Assembly: GCF_900094885.1 (NCBI RefSeq)
Contig: NZ_FMBL01000001.1
Coordinates: 62,001-126,000 of the forward strand
Length of the DNA: 64,000 nt
Source: Bifidobacterium commune
GTDB lineage: Bacteria > Actinomycetota > Actinomycetes > Actinomycetales > Bifidobacteriaceae
Reading direction: 5' to 3'
Shown here: one piece after another, positions 9,201 to 17,087 of the stretch
Layout: the number at the start of each line of letters is the position of its first letter
Position numbering within the stretch: position 1 is the stretch's first letter
Notes under the pieces: model-generated
Databases searched by the model: none
What the model was told of the DNA's origin: nothing
What the model saw: only the letters and a program-made list of their open reading frames with translations
Program-made: the position numbers and the translations under genes

Positions 9201-10501
9201 AGACCGATGGTGGTGCCGCAGTTTCCGAAGGTAATCAGGGTGAAATGTCTATGACGCCCACGTTGACGGATCTTGGAGTTGCAAAGCCGGACGGTATTTT
9301 CGTCGGGTCTGCGGCTCAGGAATACGAGCAGGCTGTTGTTGAACAGGCCTGGCATGAGCCGATTACCGAGAACGGTCAACACGATGAATCCTTGTCGTGG
9401 CCGGCAGCGATGAGTGATGAGATGGAACGTCGTCTTGAACGTTCCGCGCAGCAGGTGCGTCAGATGCAAAAGCGTTTTGACGCCGAAGTCTCCGATGCGA
9501 GCGTGAAAGACGCGGGAAGTGGGGCTGACAACTTTGTTGAAACCGTCACTTCGCGGCTTCCCGAAGGTGAATCGTTGGCGCAGCGCACTCGCATGTTGTT
9601 GGCTGATGAAGACCTGATGCCGTCGATCGGTGTGGTTGCACGTGACGCGTCTCCGTCAGGTACGCAGCAAAACGCGTCTGGGCAGAACCAGGTTGCCGGC
9701 GGCGATACGTTGGATGACCAAGTGCGCCGTCGCGGTGAGCGGTTTCTTGTCAGCAGACGGCAGAACGTCACATCATTGCAGGCGCACGCAGGCATGATGA
9801 GCGAACGCGAAAGCCGAGAATACTGGCGCGGATTGGTTCGTCCGATTCCACGTGTGTCCTCTCCTGCCGCGCAAGCCGGTACTCGATTCCATGAGTGGGC
9901 GCAACGTTTCGTCGACGCTTATGGCGAGGATCCGGTGTCTGGGGTGGTTGGCGATGACGGTATTTCGGCGGTGGCGACGGATGTCGAACCTGAAACCCGG
10001 GCATCGCTGCTGGCCGATCTCGCTGCTGCCGAGCAACGTCCCAAGGATGCCCGAAGTTCAGTGGAGCGCAATATTTTGCTCTGGCAGCGTCGGTTGGTTG
10101 AGGGGCGTTGGGCCGCTCGTCGTCCCTATTGCGCCGAGGAGCAGATTGTCGTCGCAATTCCTGAGCTTGGCGGCCTCATCGTCAACGGCAAGCTCGATGC
10201 CGTGTTCTATGGCGGGCTTGATGAAAACGATGCAAGAAAACGTTTCACGGTTGTTGATTGGAAAACGGGCAAAAAACCGACCGCGCAAGAGGATGTTGAA
10301 CATAAACTTGTTCAACTCGACATGTATCGACTTATGCTTTCGGCTATGAAAGGTATTCCGCTGGACAGTGTGGACGCTACCCTCTATTACTTGGGTATTG
10401 CAGCGGAGAACCAGCGTGAAATTCATGCGCGACCCAAATCCAAAGACGAGATTCTGGACGAGTTAAAAGCCGGGATTCCTACTTGGTCCGATGAGGACTA
10501 G
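6257..10501 (+). CDS. AdnB-like UvrD/PcrA-family helicase with C-terminal RecB-type nuclease
   Basis: Partner of the preceding gene and likely the main motor of the end-resection complex. All superfamily 1A helicase motifs are canonical: VVAGAGSGKT (about residue 40), LTFTRKAA, LLDEYQD (about 325), GDPFQSIYAWRG, VTRRNS, TVHQSKGLEWD (about 760) and YVALTRARE. The C-terminal nuclease has GTRFHEWAQRF and VVDWKTGKKP (about residue 1334). It lacks the cysteine cluster seen in its neighbour. The start at 6257 is chosen over an in-frame ATG at 6212 because it follows AGGAGG at 6244-6249 and clears the upstream stop. The length is 1414 aa, with acidic inserts between motor and nuclease. Regulation is not visible; no LexA-like box was recognised upstream of the pair. 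Confidence 0.87.
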   Translation: MQEDDKTARGGISKKSVTDSPEQAKVINARQNANVLVVAGAGSGKTYTMTRRIINLIENGVAPEKILGLTFTRKAASELLGRVSAAVVENARTAEAEAVAAGIKRANVFLKPQVSTYDAFFQSIVRQYGLLVGFDPNTQPLSDAGAHQLAVTVIDENMDMLKGQEFGSFSDVVDKMLALSNAISGSMIGEGCASVPEAIERIRQWDQAFIAQMDVAIGDEEATEDEPKIGAVPKRRRKDNDEQYAERLAAYRASYHQLAVYRTAGLRDVARKRDILLTLVERYHERKQQLNMAEFNDFTVAAYALIARFPSIGERLRRRYTHVLLDEYQDTSTTQAALIAALFHPDCSDSDLTSGSSLEQATVSAVNAVGDPFQSIYAWRGASPGAFRMFERDFDMDESVKPYSLSVTRRNSQVVLEAANDLTQPLRVADRSRSSSLMREVEVPALSTVDGAKVGTVGVLGFDTLGQEIDAVARFAKASIARHTPSDSSQKDIRPHVAVLFRSKTNMSQFADGLQAAGLSTLTVGYSALLERPEIRDVLALLHVLADHADSGALMRLLATPRFGLGRKDLSALARYADRCNDEYRFRALVQAGLVPQDAKPEERGRLLADHRDQVPNMVFLADVLMNDDSLLDQSKLDDLFSASGAKAVAHAIRVLRQVGPVVNHSLVEVVETAIEALDLDVDTVVSQAVREPDKPPQPVLARMPMHALTDLVDTYTREITEGAIPTLRGFVAWVDSLSSVPDETASFRGDPVDVVLMTVHQSKGLEWDSVAVVGMKKGGFPSNQGDGLKIEADEEHVGGLQDGQWQAPQYRETAKTWLDDAAAVPVPVRADAEILPRFPHDMPVGGDPLAVLAELADVETVTNESEGLMRPVDGLGDGSEGSQNSSETSVSPIDDADAGYLSQQEEYGRRLHADERRLAYVALTRAREEVLMTYSRRADASRIPADTGSHNASKPSNFWDELRDALIYRDDVAVVDGGIAQTDGGAAVSEGNQGEMSMTPTLTDLGVAKPDGIFVGSAAQEYEQAVVEQAWHEPITENGQHDESLSWPAAMSDEMERRLERSAQQVRQMQKRFDAEVSDASVKDAGSGADNFVETVTSRLPEGESLAQRTRMLLADEDLMPSIGVVARDASPSGTQQNASGQNQVAGGDTLDDQVRRRGERFLVSRRQNVTSLQAHAGMMSERESREYWRGLVRPIPRVSSPAAQAGTRFHEWAQRFVDAYGEDPVSGVVGDDGISAVATDVEPETRASLLADLAAAEQRPKDARSSVERNILLWQRRLVEGRWAARRPYCAEEQIVVAIPELGGLIVNGKLDAVFYGGLDENDARKRFTVVDWKTGKKPTAQEDVEHKLVQLDMYRLMLSAMKGIPLDSVDATLYYLGIAAENQREIHARPKSKDEILDELKAGIPTWSDED

Positions 10502-10547
10502 GCGTGTGGATGGCAGATAAATGGTTAATTCGGAAGGGTGCGGACTT

Positions 10548-11246
10548 ATGCAGAACGGAGCAAGAAGCGGTATGACAGGCGAAGTGATTTATGCACCGAT
10601 GGTCTGGCGAGACGTGGAGAACATCACTCGTCAGTTCGATCAAACTTGGGGTCACTGCACGGCCGTCGACGACAAAGAGCTGTCGATGTTGCTCTCCTAC
10701 CACTCCGTTTTACATTATGTTGAGCCCGCCACACATGGTGAGGTCGCTCGCAAAAACGGGGAATTTATGGGTGTCATTCTTTCTCGTGTAGCCGGGCAAC
10801 CTCTCATGTTTTCCAACATTGCGGAGCAAATGATGAAGGTCGACGAAAAGATCAATGCCACCGAGGCTGGGCGCAGGGCGCTTGCCGACGTTGAACTTGG
10901 TTTTGAGATCGAACGACGGATGGAACGTCAGACTGGTATCAACGACAATGCTCCCGCCGAAATCGAACTCTTCCTTGTTTCACAGGCGTCCCGAGGACAG
11001 GGTGTAGGAGGTGATCTGTGGCGTCGCGCGATGGACTATTTCGTTGGTTTGCAGGTGCCGATGTTCTATCTGCACACCGATTCTGACTGCGATGTGAGCT
11101 TTTACGACCGACATGGCATGAAACGTATCATCGAACGTGAAGAGCGACGTCACATCGATGATGGTCACGACAAGCCGACGACTACCTCGATGTTCATATA
11201 CTCAGGTATTCCGAGTCAAGTTAAGGCTTCTGGATCGGCGCGATGA
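10548..11246 (+). CDS. GNAT-family N-acetyltransferase
   Basis: Predicted cytoplasmic acetyl-CoA-dependent acetyltransferase of about 232 aa; the substrate is unknown. The acetyl-CoA-binding motif A is recognisable as SQASRGQGVGGDLWRRA, and FYDRHGMKRI near the C-terminus is the usual last strand and helix of the fold. The start at 10548 has GGAAGGG ten bases upstream. An in-frame ATG at 10521 would add nine residues but has no convincing ribosome site. It begins 46 bases after the helicase gene, so it is probably in the same transcript, but nothing shows a functional link. Confidence 0.75.
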   Translation: MQNGARSGMTGEVIYAPMVWRDVENITRQFDQTWGHCTAVDDKELSMLLSYHSVLHYVEPATHGEVARKNGEFMGVILSRVAGQPLMFSNIAEQMMKVDEKINATEAGRRALADVELGFEIERRMERQTGINDNAPAEIELFLVSQASRGQGVGGDLWRRAMDYFVGLQVPMFYLHTDSDCDVSFYDRHGMKRIIEREERRHIDDGHDKPTTTSMFIYSGIPSQVKASGSAR

Positions 11247-11377
11247 TCCGTTTGTCAGCGCCAAGAAGCGAGAAAAGTGGCGGAATAGTCCGCCGTGTGC
11301 AGGGGTAGAACCGCGAGGCCAAGTTCCCTGCTTTGCTGATTTGTCGTTGGTTGACGACGAGTGTCAGGAAGGATTTG

Positions 11378-12739
11378 ATGGTAGTGCGCAGGACAAATCG
11401 TTCTATGCGGGTGAAGGATCATCGTTCGCCGTTCGGTAGGCTTTTTGCCATACCCGGCGCCAAGGCGTTCTGTGTTTCAGGGGCGGTGGCACGGCTTCCG
11501 ATTTCCATGATGAGTTTGGGGATTGTTCTTGCATTGAACCACATGTACGGCAATTGGACGGTCGCCGGCACGATGAGTGCGGTCTACATCTTGGCTGTCG
11601 CGTTCGTAACCCCGTTTTATGCAAGGCTTTTCGACCGTTTCGGACAGCGCAAGGTCGGTTGGGTCGCGTTGATGTTGTCTGTTGCCGCCATGCTCGTTTT
11701 CGCCGTCGCCGTGTGGTCCCATGTTTCGATTCCGGTTCTGTTCATTCTGACAATCGTTACCGGTTGCACTCAGTTCTCGTTCGGTGCCCTCGTCCGTACC
11801 CGTTGGGCCTATGCGCTGCGCAAGCCTGAGGCTGCCGATTTGCTCGATGCCGCATACGCTTTGGAAGCCGGCATCGACGAGATGGTTTTCGTGCTCGGAC
11901 CGATTCTTACCGCATTCCTGGCCACCTCGGTAAGTCCCGTCTCTCAGCTTTTCGTGCCGACGATTGCCTGCGCCCTCGGCGGGTCGGTGTTTTTCTCGCT
12001 CAAGGACACCCAGCCGCCGGTGATGGAGATGTTGCCGGTCGTCGCTGCTTCTTCTGCCGATCAGGATGTGGTGGCGGCTTCTGCCAATTTGGGCGGTATC
12101 GAAGGGTCCAGGCCTGAAGAGGATGGTGTGAGTCTTCGCCAGTTGCATACCCACGGACCCAAGCCGAAAAGTGTGTTGCTGTATGCCGGTGTTATCCCTT
12201 TGCTGGTGGTTTTTGTCGTCTTCAACATGAGCTTCAACGAGTTTGACGTTTCCGTCACCGCTATGATGCAAGACATAGGTCGTGAGCAGTGGCTTGGTTT
12301 GCAGCTTGCGATGTTTGCAGCCGGATCCTGCATTGGTGCGTTCATCTTCGGTTCCAAAAAACCCAAGGGCTCAAACTGGCAGCACATGGTCATCTATCTG
12401 ATTCTGATGGGATTTGGGTATGTATGCTGCCGTCTGGCGATGGACAACCTTGTTTTGCTCGGTCTGTGCTCAGTGATTTCAGGTTTGTTCTGCTCCCCGC
12501 TCTTTGCCACGGGCAACCTCATCATCAAAGACATCGTGCCGCCGAGCAGTCTGACCGAGGGACTTTCATGGGTCACGACGGCAGGCACAATCGGTACATC
12601 TCTCGGCTCATCCCTGGCAGGTAGGGTTCTCGACGTCTCCGATCCACACATGGGCCTGTTGCTGCCCATAGCAACCACATTCGCCGCCATTCCATTGGCC
12701 ATTTTGGGTTCGTTGCTTGCCGGGAGACGTCGCAAGTAA
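11378..12739 (+). CDS. Major facilitator superfamily transporter
   Basis: A 453-aa integral membrane protein with about twelve hydrophobic segments arranged as two six-helix halves. The hydrophilic loop between them carries an Asp/Ala/Ser-rich insert and a basic HTHGPKPKS stretch. ARLFDRFGQRKVGWVAL matches the MFS loop 2-3 motif (G-x-x-x-D-R-x-G-R-R). This suggests a drug or metabolite exporter, but the substrate cannot be read from the sequence. The start at 11378 follows AGGAAGG (11366-11372) at good spacing; in-frame starts at 11333 and 11405 are less well supported. It stands between the acetyltransferase and dapB, with about 130 and 100 bases on either side. Confidence 0.8.
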   Translation: MVVRRTNRSMRVKDHRSPFGRLFAIPGAKAFCVSGAVARLPISMMSLGIVLALNHMYGNWTVAGTMSAVYILAVAFVTPFYARLFDRFGQRKVGWVALMLSVAAMLVFAVAVWSHVSIPVLFILTIVTGCTQFSFGALVRTRWAYALRKPEAADLLDAAYALEAGIDEMVFVLGPILTAFLATSVSPVSQLFVPTIACALGGSVFFSLKDTQPPVMEMLPVVAASSADQDVVAASANLGGIEGSRPEEDGVSLRQLHTHGPKPKSVLLYAGVIPLLVVFVVFNMSFNEFDVSVTAMMQDIGREQWLGLQLAMFAAGSCIGAFIFGSKKPKGSNWQHMVIYLILMGFGYVCCRLAMDNLVLLGLCSVISGLFCSPLFATGNLIIKDIVPPSSLTEGLSWVTTAGTIGTSLGSSLAGRVLDVSDPHMGLLLPIATTFAAIPLAILGSLLAGRRRK

Positions 12740-12840
12740 TCGTAATGTGACTTGGCTGCCCACTCTGGGCTTTCGTGCGCTATGGTGAATGGTAAAAGAT
12801 ATACAAGGGCTATTGGGAAAGCCGTGAGAGTGAGGTTGCT

Positions 12841-13593
12841 ATGATTCGAGTTTCCGTAGTTGGAGCGCAGGGTCGTATGGGTGCCAGTGTTGTTCAGGCT
12901 GTCGAGGCGGCACAGGACATGCAGATTGCCCAGAAAATCACTGAGAATGACGATATCGCCGCCGTTACTGCCGACAACACGGATGTGGCCGTGGAGTTCA
13001 CGGTTCCTTCTGCGGCGTTGGATAACGTTTTGAAACTCATCGCGCAAGGTGTGAGCGTTGTGGTCGGTACTACCGGATGGACCGACGAGAAACTTGATCG
13101 GGTCAAGGCCGCGCTCGCTGATGCGCCGCACCAAGGCCAAGCCGTTTTCATTGCCCCGAATTTCGCCATTTCAGCTGTACTTGCCGATAAATTTGCTGCC
13201 GAAGCGGCTAAGTATTTCACCTCCGCCGAGGTTATCGAACTTCATCATCCCAACAAGGTTGATGCGCCTTCCGGCACCGCAATCCACACCGCCCATGCCA
13301 TTGCGGCTGCACGTCGTGAGGCTGGTTGCGCTCAGATGCCCGATGCCACCCAGGGCGAAGTGGCTTCTCGAGGCCAGAGCGTTGACGGTGTCCATGTTCA
13401 TGCCGTGCGACTACAGGGGCTTAATGCCCATGAAGAGGTGTTGCTGGGCAATGCTGGTGAGCAGCTGGTCATCCGCGCCGACAGCTTTGATCGTGCTTCG
13501 TTCATGCCCGGCGTTCTGCTGGCCGTGCGCAATGTCGCCTCGGGTGAACACCCCGGTTTGACTGTGGGCCTCGACACCTTCCTTGACCTGTGA
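12841..13593 (+). CDS. dapB: 4-hydroxy-tetrahydrodipicolinate reductase
   Basis: Second dedicated step of the diaminopimelate/lysine pathway: NAD(P)H-dependent reduction of 4-hydroxy-tetrahydrodipicolinate. The 250-aa length is typical. The N-terminal Rossmann motif VGAQGRMG, the TTGW segment after strand 4, and the catalytic and substrate-binding signature ELHHPNKVDAPSGTA (about residues 131-145, with the catalytic His and Lys) are all present. It is followed 216 bases later by dapA in the same direction, the usual actinobacterial order. Diaminopimelate or lysine is needed for peptidoglycan cross-links and protein synthesis. Confidence 0.95.
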   Translation: MIRVSVVGAQGRMGASVVQAVEAAQDMQIAQKITENDDIAAVTADNTDVAVEFTVPSAALDNVLKLIAQGVSVVVGTTGWTDEKLDRVKAALADAPHQGQAVFIAPNFAISAVLADKFAAEAAKYFTSAEVIELHHPNKVDAPSGTAIHTAHAIAAARREAGCAQMPDATQGEVASRGQSVDGVHVHAVRLQGLNAHEEVLLGNAGEQLVIRADSFDRASFMPGVLLAVRNVASGEHPGLTVGLDTFLDL

Positions 13594-13809
13594 TGCCAAC
13601 AAAAGCCTAAATTGTTTTTGTTGTTGCGACGGACCTTCACATCAGCGGCATAAACAGGTGATTCCGTTGTGTTTCGTGCCGAGTGTGCAGAAGGTCTGCT
13701 CTGTTCCGTCCCCGCAGTTCTGGTCGCTGCTGCATATATAGAGATATGGTATTTCGGTGATATTTCGTCTTGCGGTTATGCGTCCCGCCCGAGCAGTAGC
13801 GTTATATCT

Positions 13810-14721
13810 ATGAGTGAGTCCTCTATGCATCTACTCGATCCAGCGCCGTTCGGCAGGGTGATTCCTGCGATGGTGACGCCGATGCATCATGATGGTTCTA
13901 TTGATTTTGAGGCGTCTGCAGCATTGGCCAGGAAGTTGGTTGCTTCCGGCGCTGATGGTCTGTTGGTCAACGGCACGACCGGTGAATCACCGGCGACCCA
14001 CATGGATGAGAAAGTCGAGCTCGTTCAGGTCGTGAAACAGACCGTGGATGTGCCGGTTATTTCCGGTGCCGGTTCCAACGATACTGCGCATACCGTGCGT
14101 ATGGTTGAACAGACGCAGGAAGCTGGTGCCGATGCGGTGCTGGTTGTTTCGCCTTATTATTCACGCCCTTCGCAAGAAGGCATTTTTCGTCATTATCAGG
14201 CTGTTAACGAGTCGGCGGACAAGCCGATTATCGTTTACGATGTCCCAGGGCGGACCGGTGTTCATCTGGAACTTGAAACGTATTGCAGGCTGGCTGATCT
14301 CGAACATATCGAAGCGGTCAAGGATGCAACGGGGGATATCGCCGGTGCGGTGCGCAAGCGTATGGAGACCGGACTTACCTGGTATTCCGGAGATGATGCG
14401 CTCTTCCTACCGTTCCTTTCTATCGGTGCCGTCGGCATTATTTCGGTGATTGCCCATGTCGCTTCGTATCCGATGCATCGGCTCGCCGATGCTTTCGACC
14501 AGGGCGATATCCACCAGGCCCAGCGTTTGGCGAATCGCTTGGCGCCGTTGGTTGATACGGTTAACGGAACCGGGTTCCAGGCTGTACTCGCCAAGGCCGT
14601 ACTGCATGAGCGTGGATGGCTTGACGAAACCATGATGCGTCTACCGAATGTCGGACCAAAAGAACCGGAGTTCAAACGCGCCCGTCAGGGCATGATCGAT
14701 GCCGGTATTCTGGATGCTTAG
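13810..14721 (+). CDS. dapA: 4-hydroxy-tetrahydrodipicolinate synthase
   Basis: First committed enzyme of lysine/diaminopimelate synthesis. It condenses pyruvate with aspartate semialdehyde through a Schiff base. The 304-aa TIM-barrel protein shows NGTTGESPATH (the GTTGE substrate-binding loop), VVSPYYSRPSQEG (catalytic Tyr) and EAVKDATGD with the Schiff-base Lys. An open frame extends upstream to 13669, but homologues start near MSESSM or MHLLDP, so 13810 is taken. The 13594-13809 gap may hold its own promoter. RNase J follows after 150 bases, the standard arrangement in this phylum. Confidence 0.95.
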   Translation: MSESSMHLLDPAPFGRVIPAMVTPMHHDGSIDFEASAALARKLVASGADGLLVNGTTGESPATHMDEKVELVQVVKQTVDVPVISGAGSNDTAHTVRMVEQTQEAGADAVLVVSPYYSRPSQEGIFRHYQAVNESADKPIIVYDVPGRTGVHLELETYCRLADLEHIEAVKDATGDIAGAVRKRMETGLTWYSGDDALFLPFLSIGAVGIISVIAHVASYPMHRLADAFDQGDIHQAQRLANRLAPLVDTVNGTGFQAVLAKAVLHERGWLDETMMRLPNVGPKEPEFKRARQGMIDAGILDA

Positions 14722-14871
14722 GTTTCAAGGGTTCTGCAAGAGACAGGGCATGACATAGCTCATTTGCAGCGGTAAAGCTTGTGGCAGAAGAAGACTGCAG
14801 GTTTTGGCTGCTTTTATACCTCGTTTGTGCATAGGCGCAAACACTAAGAAAATAGAAATTTAGTAACGAAT

Positions 14872-16878
14872 ATGACAGAAACAGAAGAAAAAGCAACAGC
14901 GCCCGCCACGCGTCGCCGTGGCAGCGCCAACAGATCACGAGCCCGCAGGAGCGAGGCGACGGCGGAAAAGAACGAGAAGCGCGCCAACACCAAGCGCGGA
15001 GAGTCTCGTGCCTCCAAACGCGAGGAATCTCGCGGAGGATCGCACTCGAACAATCGTCGTTCCGGCAACGCCGGTTCTTCCCGTTCAGGTCGTGGGGGCA
15101 ACCGTTCCGCCGACCGTCGCTCGAACCAAAGCGGCTCGCGTACTCCCGCCACCGCTCATCAGCAGGACGAAATGTTGATTGCCCCGCCCAAGTATCGCAA
15201 GGGTTCCATGCGCATCGTTCCACTCGGCGGCTTGGGTGAAATCGGTCGTAACATGAATGTGATCGAATACAACGGTCACTTGCTGATTATCGATTGTGGC
15301 GTGCTGTTCCCCGATGAGGAGCAACCTGGCGTTGATCTCATTCTGCCTGATTTCAGCTACATTAAGGACAGGCTCGACGACGTTGAAGCCCTTGTGCTGA
15401 CTCATGGTCATGAGGATCACATCGGAGGTGTGCCTTATCTGCTGAATCTGCGTCCGGATATTCCGCTCATCGGTTCGAAGCTTACTCTTGCCTTCGTCAA
15501 GGCCAAGTGCGAGGAGCGTCACCAGAATCCGCGTTGCATTGAAGTCTCCGGTCGTGACAAGATCAAGGCAGGTCCGTTCAATCTTGAGTTCGTTTCGGTC
15601 ACCCATTCCATTCCCGATGCGCTGGCTGTATGCATCAACACACCTGCCGGGACCGTCATCGACACCGGCGACTTCAAGCTTGACCAGCTGCCCATCGACC
15701 ACCGCATCACCGATCTGGTAGAGTTCGGCAAGCTTGGCGAAAAGGGTGTCGATCTGGTGATGGTCGATTCCACCAACGCCGAGGTTCCTGGCTTCGTACG
15801 TCCTGAAAGCACTATCGGCCCGGAGCTTGAGCGCGCCTTCAGCGAGGCCACGCGCAAGATCATCGTCGCCTCCTTCTCCAGCCACGTCCATCGCGTGCAG
15901 CAGGTGGTGGATGCCGCACACAAGGTCGGCCGCAAGGTTGTTTTCGTGGGCCGTTCAATGGTGCGCAACATGTCCATCGCCGCCGATCTCGGCTACTTGC
16001 ACATACCCGAAGGCACCGTTGTCGATCTGAAGAAAGCCAAGGATATTCAGGACAACAAGCTGGTCTACATGTGCACCGGTTCGCAGGGTGAGCCGATGGC
16101 CGCGCTCGGTCGCGTCGCCGATGGCACGCATCGTGACATCACGATCAATGAGTTCGACACCGTTGTGATGGCCAGCTCTCTCATTCCGGGCAACGAGAAT
16201 GAGGTCTACGGTCTGATCAACAAGCTCGTGCAGAAGGGTGCGCGCGTGATCAACCGCGACAACGCCAAGATTCACGTCTCCGGTCACTGCAACGAGGGCG
16301 AGCTGACCTACTTCTACAACATTCTCAAACCCAAGTGCGTTATGCCGATCCACGGCGAGAACCGTCACTTGGTCTCCAATGGTCTCGTCGCGGTCAAGAC
16401 CGGCGTCGATCCCCAGAACGTCGTTCTCGCGGAAGACGGTGATGTGGTCGATCTTTATCATGGTCAGGCGGCTGTTGTCGGCAGCGTGCCTTGCGCCTAT
16501 GTCTATGTTGATGGCGATTCGGTTGGCGAGTTGACCGACGAAGAGCTTGAAAAGCGCAAGATTCTCGGTACCGAAGGTTTCGTTTCCTGCTTCGCTGTGG
16601 TTGATACCGACGCCAAGAACGTCATTTCCGGACCGAAGATCTACCTCAACGCAATGCCTGAGGACGAGCGTGAGTTCGAGAAGGTTCGCCATCAGATCGT
16701 TCAGCAACTCGAGGACGCGATGATGGAAGGCACTCACGACACATACAAGCTGCAGCAGATCATGCGTCGCACCGTCGGTAGCTGGGTTTCGCGCCAGCTT
16801 CATCGCAAGCCGATGATCGTCCCCGTCGTGGCCGATATCGCCCACGATGTGATCGACGGTACTCTGTCCAGTCGCTAA
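14872..16878 (+). CDS. rnj: Ribonuclease J
   Basis: Metallo-beta-lactamase/beta-CASP ribonuclease with endo- and 5'-3' exonuclease activity in RNA maturation and decay. The zinc-binding motif THGHEDHIGG is near residue 180, followed by VTHSIPDA and DTGDFKLD. HVSGH near residue 465 belongs to the beta-CASP part. The C-terminal 120 residues form the usual dimerisation domain. The first about 95 residues are an Arg/Ser/Gly-rich, strongly basic, disordered extension (RRRGSANRSRARRSE and similar), longer than in Bacillus RNase J1 and probably RNA-binding. The total of 668 aa reflects this extension. The start has no strong Shine-Dalgarno, so a slightly different N-terminus is possible. Confidence 0.93.
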   Translation: MTETEEKATAPATRRRGSANRSRARRSEATAEKNEKRANTKRGESRASKREESRGGSHSNNRRSGNAGSSRSGRGGNRSADRRSNQSGSRTPATAHQQDEMLIAPPKYRKGSMRIVPLGGLGEIGRNMNVIEYNGHLLIIDCGVLFPDEEQPGVDLILPDFSYIKDRLDDVEALVLTHGHEDHIGGVPYLLNLRPDIPLIGSKLTLAFVKAKCEERHQNPRCIEVSGRDKIKAGPFNLEFVSVTHSIPDALAVCINTPAGTVIDTGDFKLDQLPIDHRITDLVEFGKLGEKGVDLVMVDSTNAEVPGFVRPESTIGPELERAFSEATRKIIVASFSSHVHRVQQVVDAAHKVGRKVVFVGRSMVRNMSIAADLGYLHIPEGTVVDLKKAKDIQDNKLVYMCTGSQGEPMAALGRVADGTHRDITINEFDTVVMASSLIPGNENEVYGLINKLVQKGARVINRDNAKIHVSGHCNEGELTYFYNILKPKCVMPIHGENRHLVSNGLVAVKTGVDPQNVVLAEDGDVVDLYHGQAAVVGSVPCAYVYVDGDSVGELTDEELEKRKILGTEGFVSCFAVVDTDAKNVISGPKIYLNAMPEDEREFEKVRHQIVQQLEDAMMEGTHDTYKLQQIMRRTVGSWVSRQLHRKPMIVPVVADIAHDVIDGTLSSR

Positions 16879-16947
16879 GGTGAAGCTGGAACATCGCGCT
16901 TCGGCGGCACTTTGGCGCTGATGCAAAGTGATGAATGACTGATTGCA

Positions 16948-16984
16948 AGGTTCCCTGGTAGGTCTTATAGCCGCCGGGGAACCT
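16948..16984 (+). terminator. Hairpin after RNase J gene
   Basis: AGGTTCCCTGG (16948-16958) can pair with CCGGGGAACCT (16974-16984), giving an 11-bp stem with one G-U pair and a 15-nt loop. No T run follows, so it is a weak intrinsic terminator or an mRNA 3'-end stabiliser. Confidence 0.45.
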
Positions 16985-17087
16985 GCTATGCGGAATAAGT
17001 GACTTACGTGACTGGCATAATGGAAGTAACATCTGACCGTGCCAAGCAAGTCGTTTCGCGGTAAAAACGAAGAATCGAAGGAGTATA

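Noticed and set aside
8159..9469. 436-codon open frame antisense to the second helicase gene
   Set aside because: His/Arg-rich composition typical of antisense frames in GC-rich genes; no motif.
13597..13623. CAACAAAA/TTTTGTTG inverted repeat after dapB
   Set aside because: Eight AT-rich pairs with an 11-base loop; stability too low to support a terminator call.
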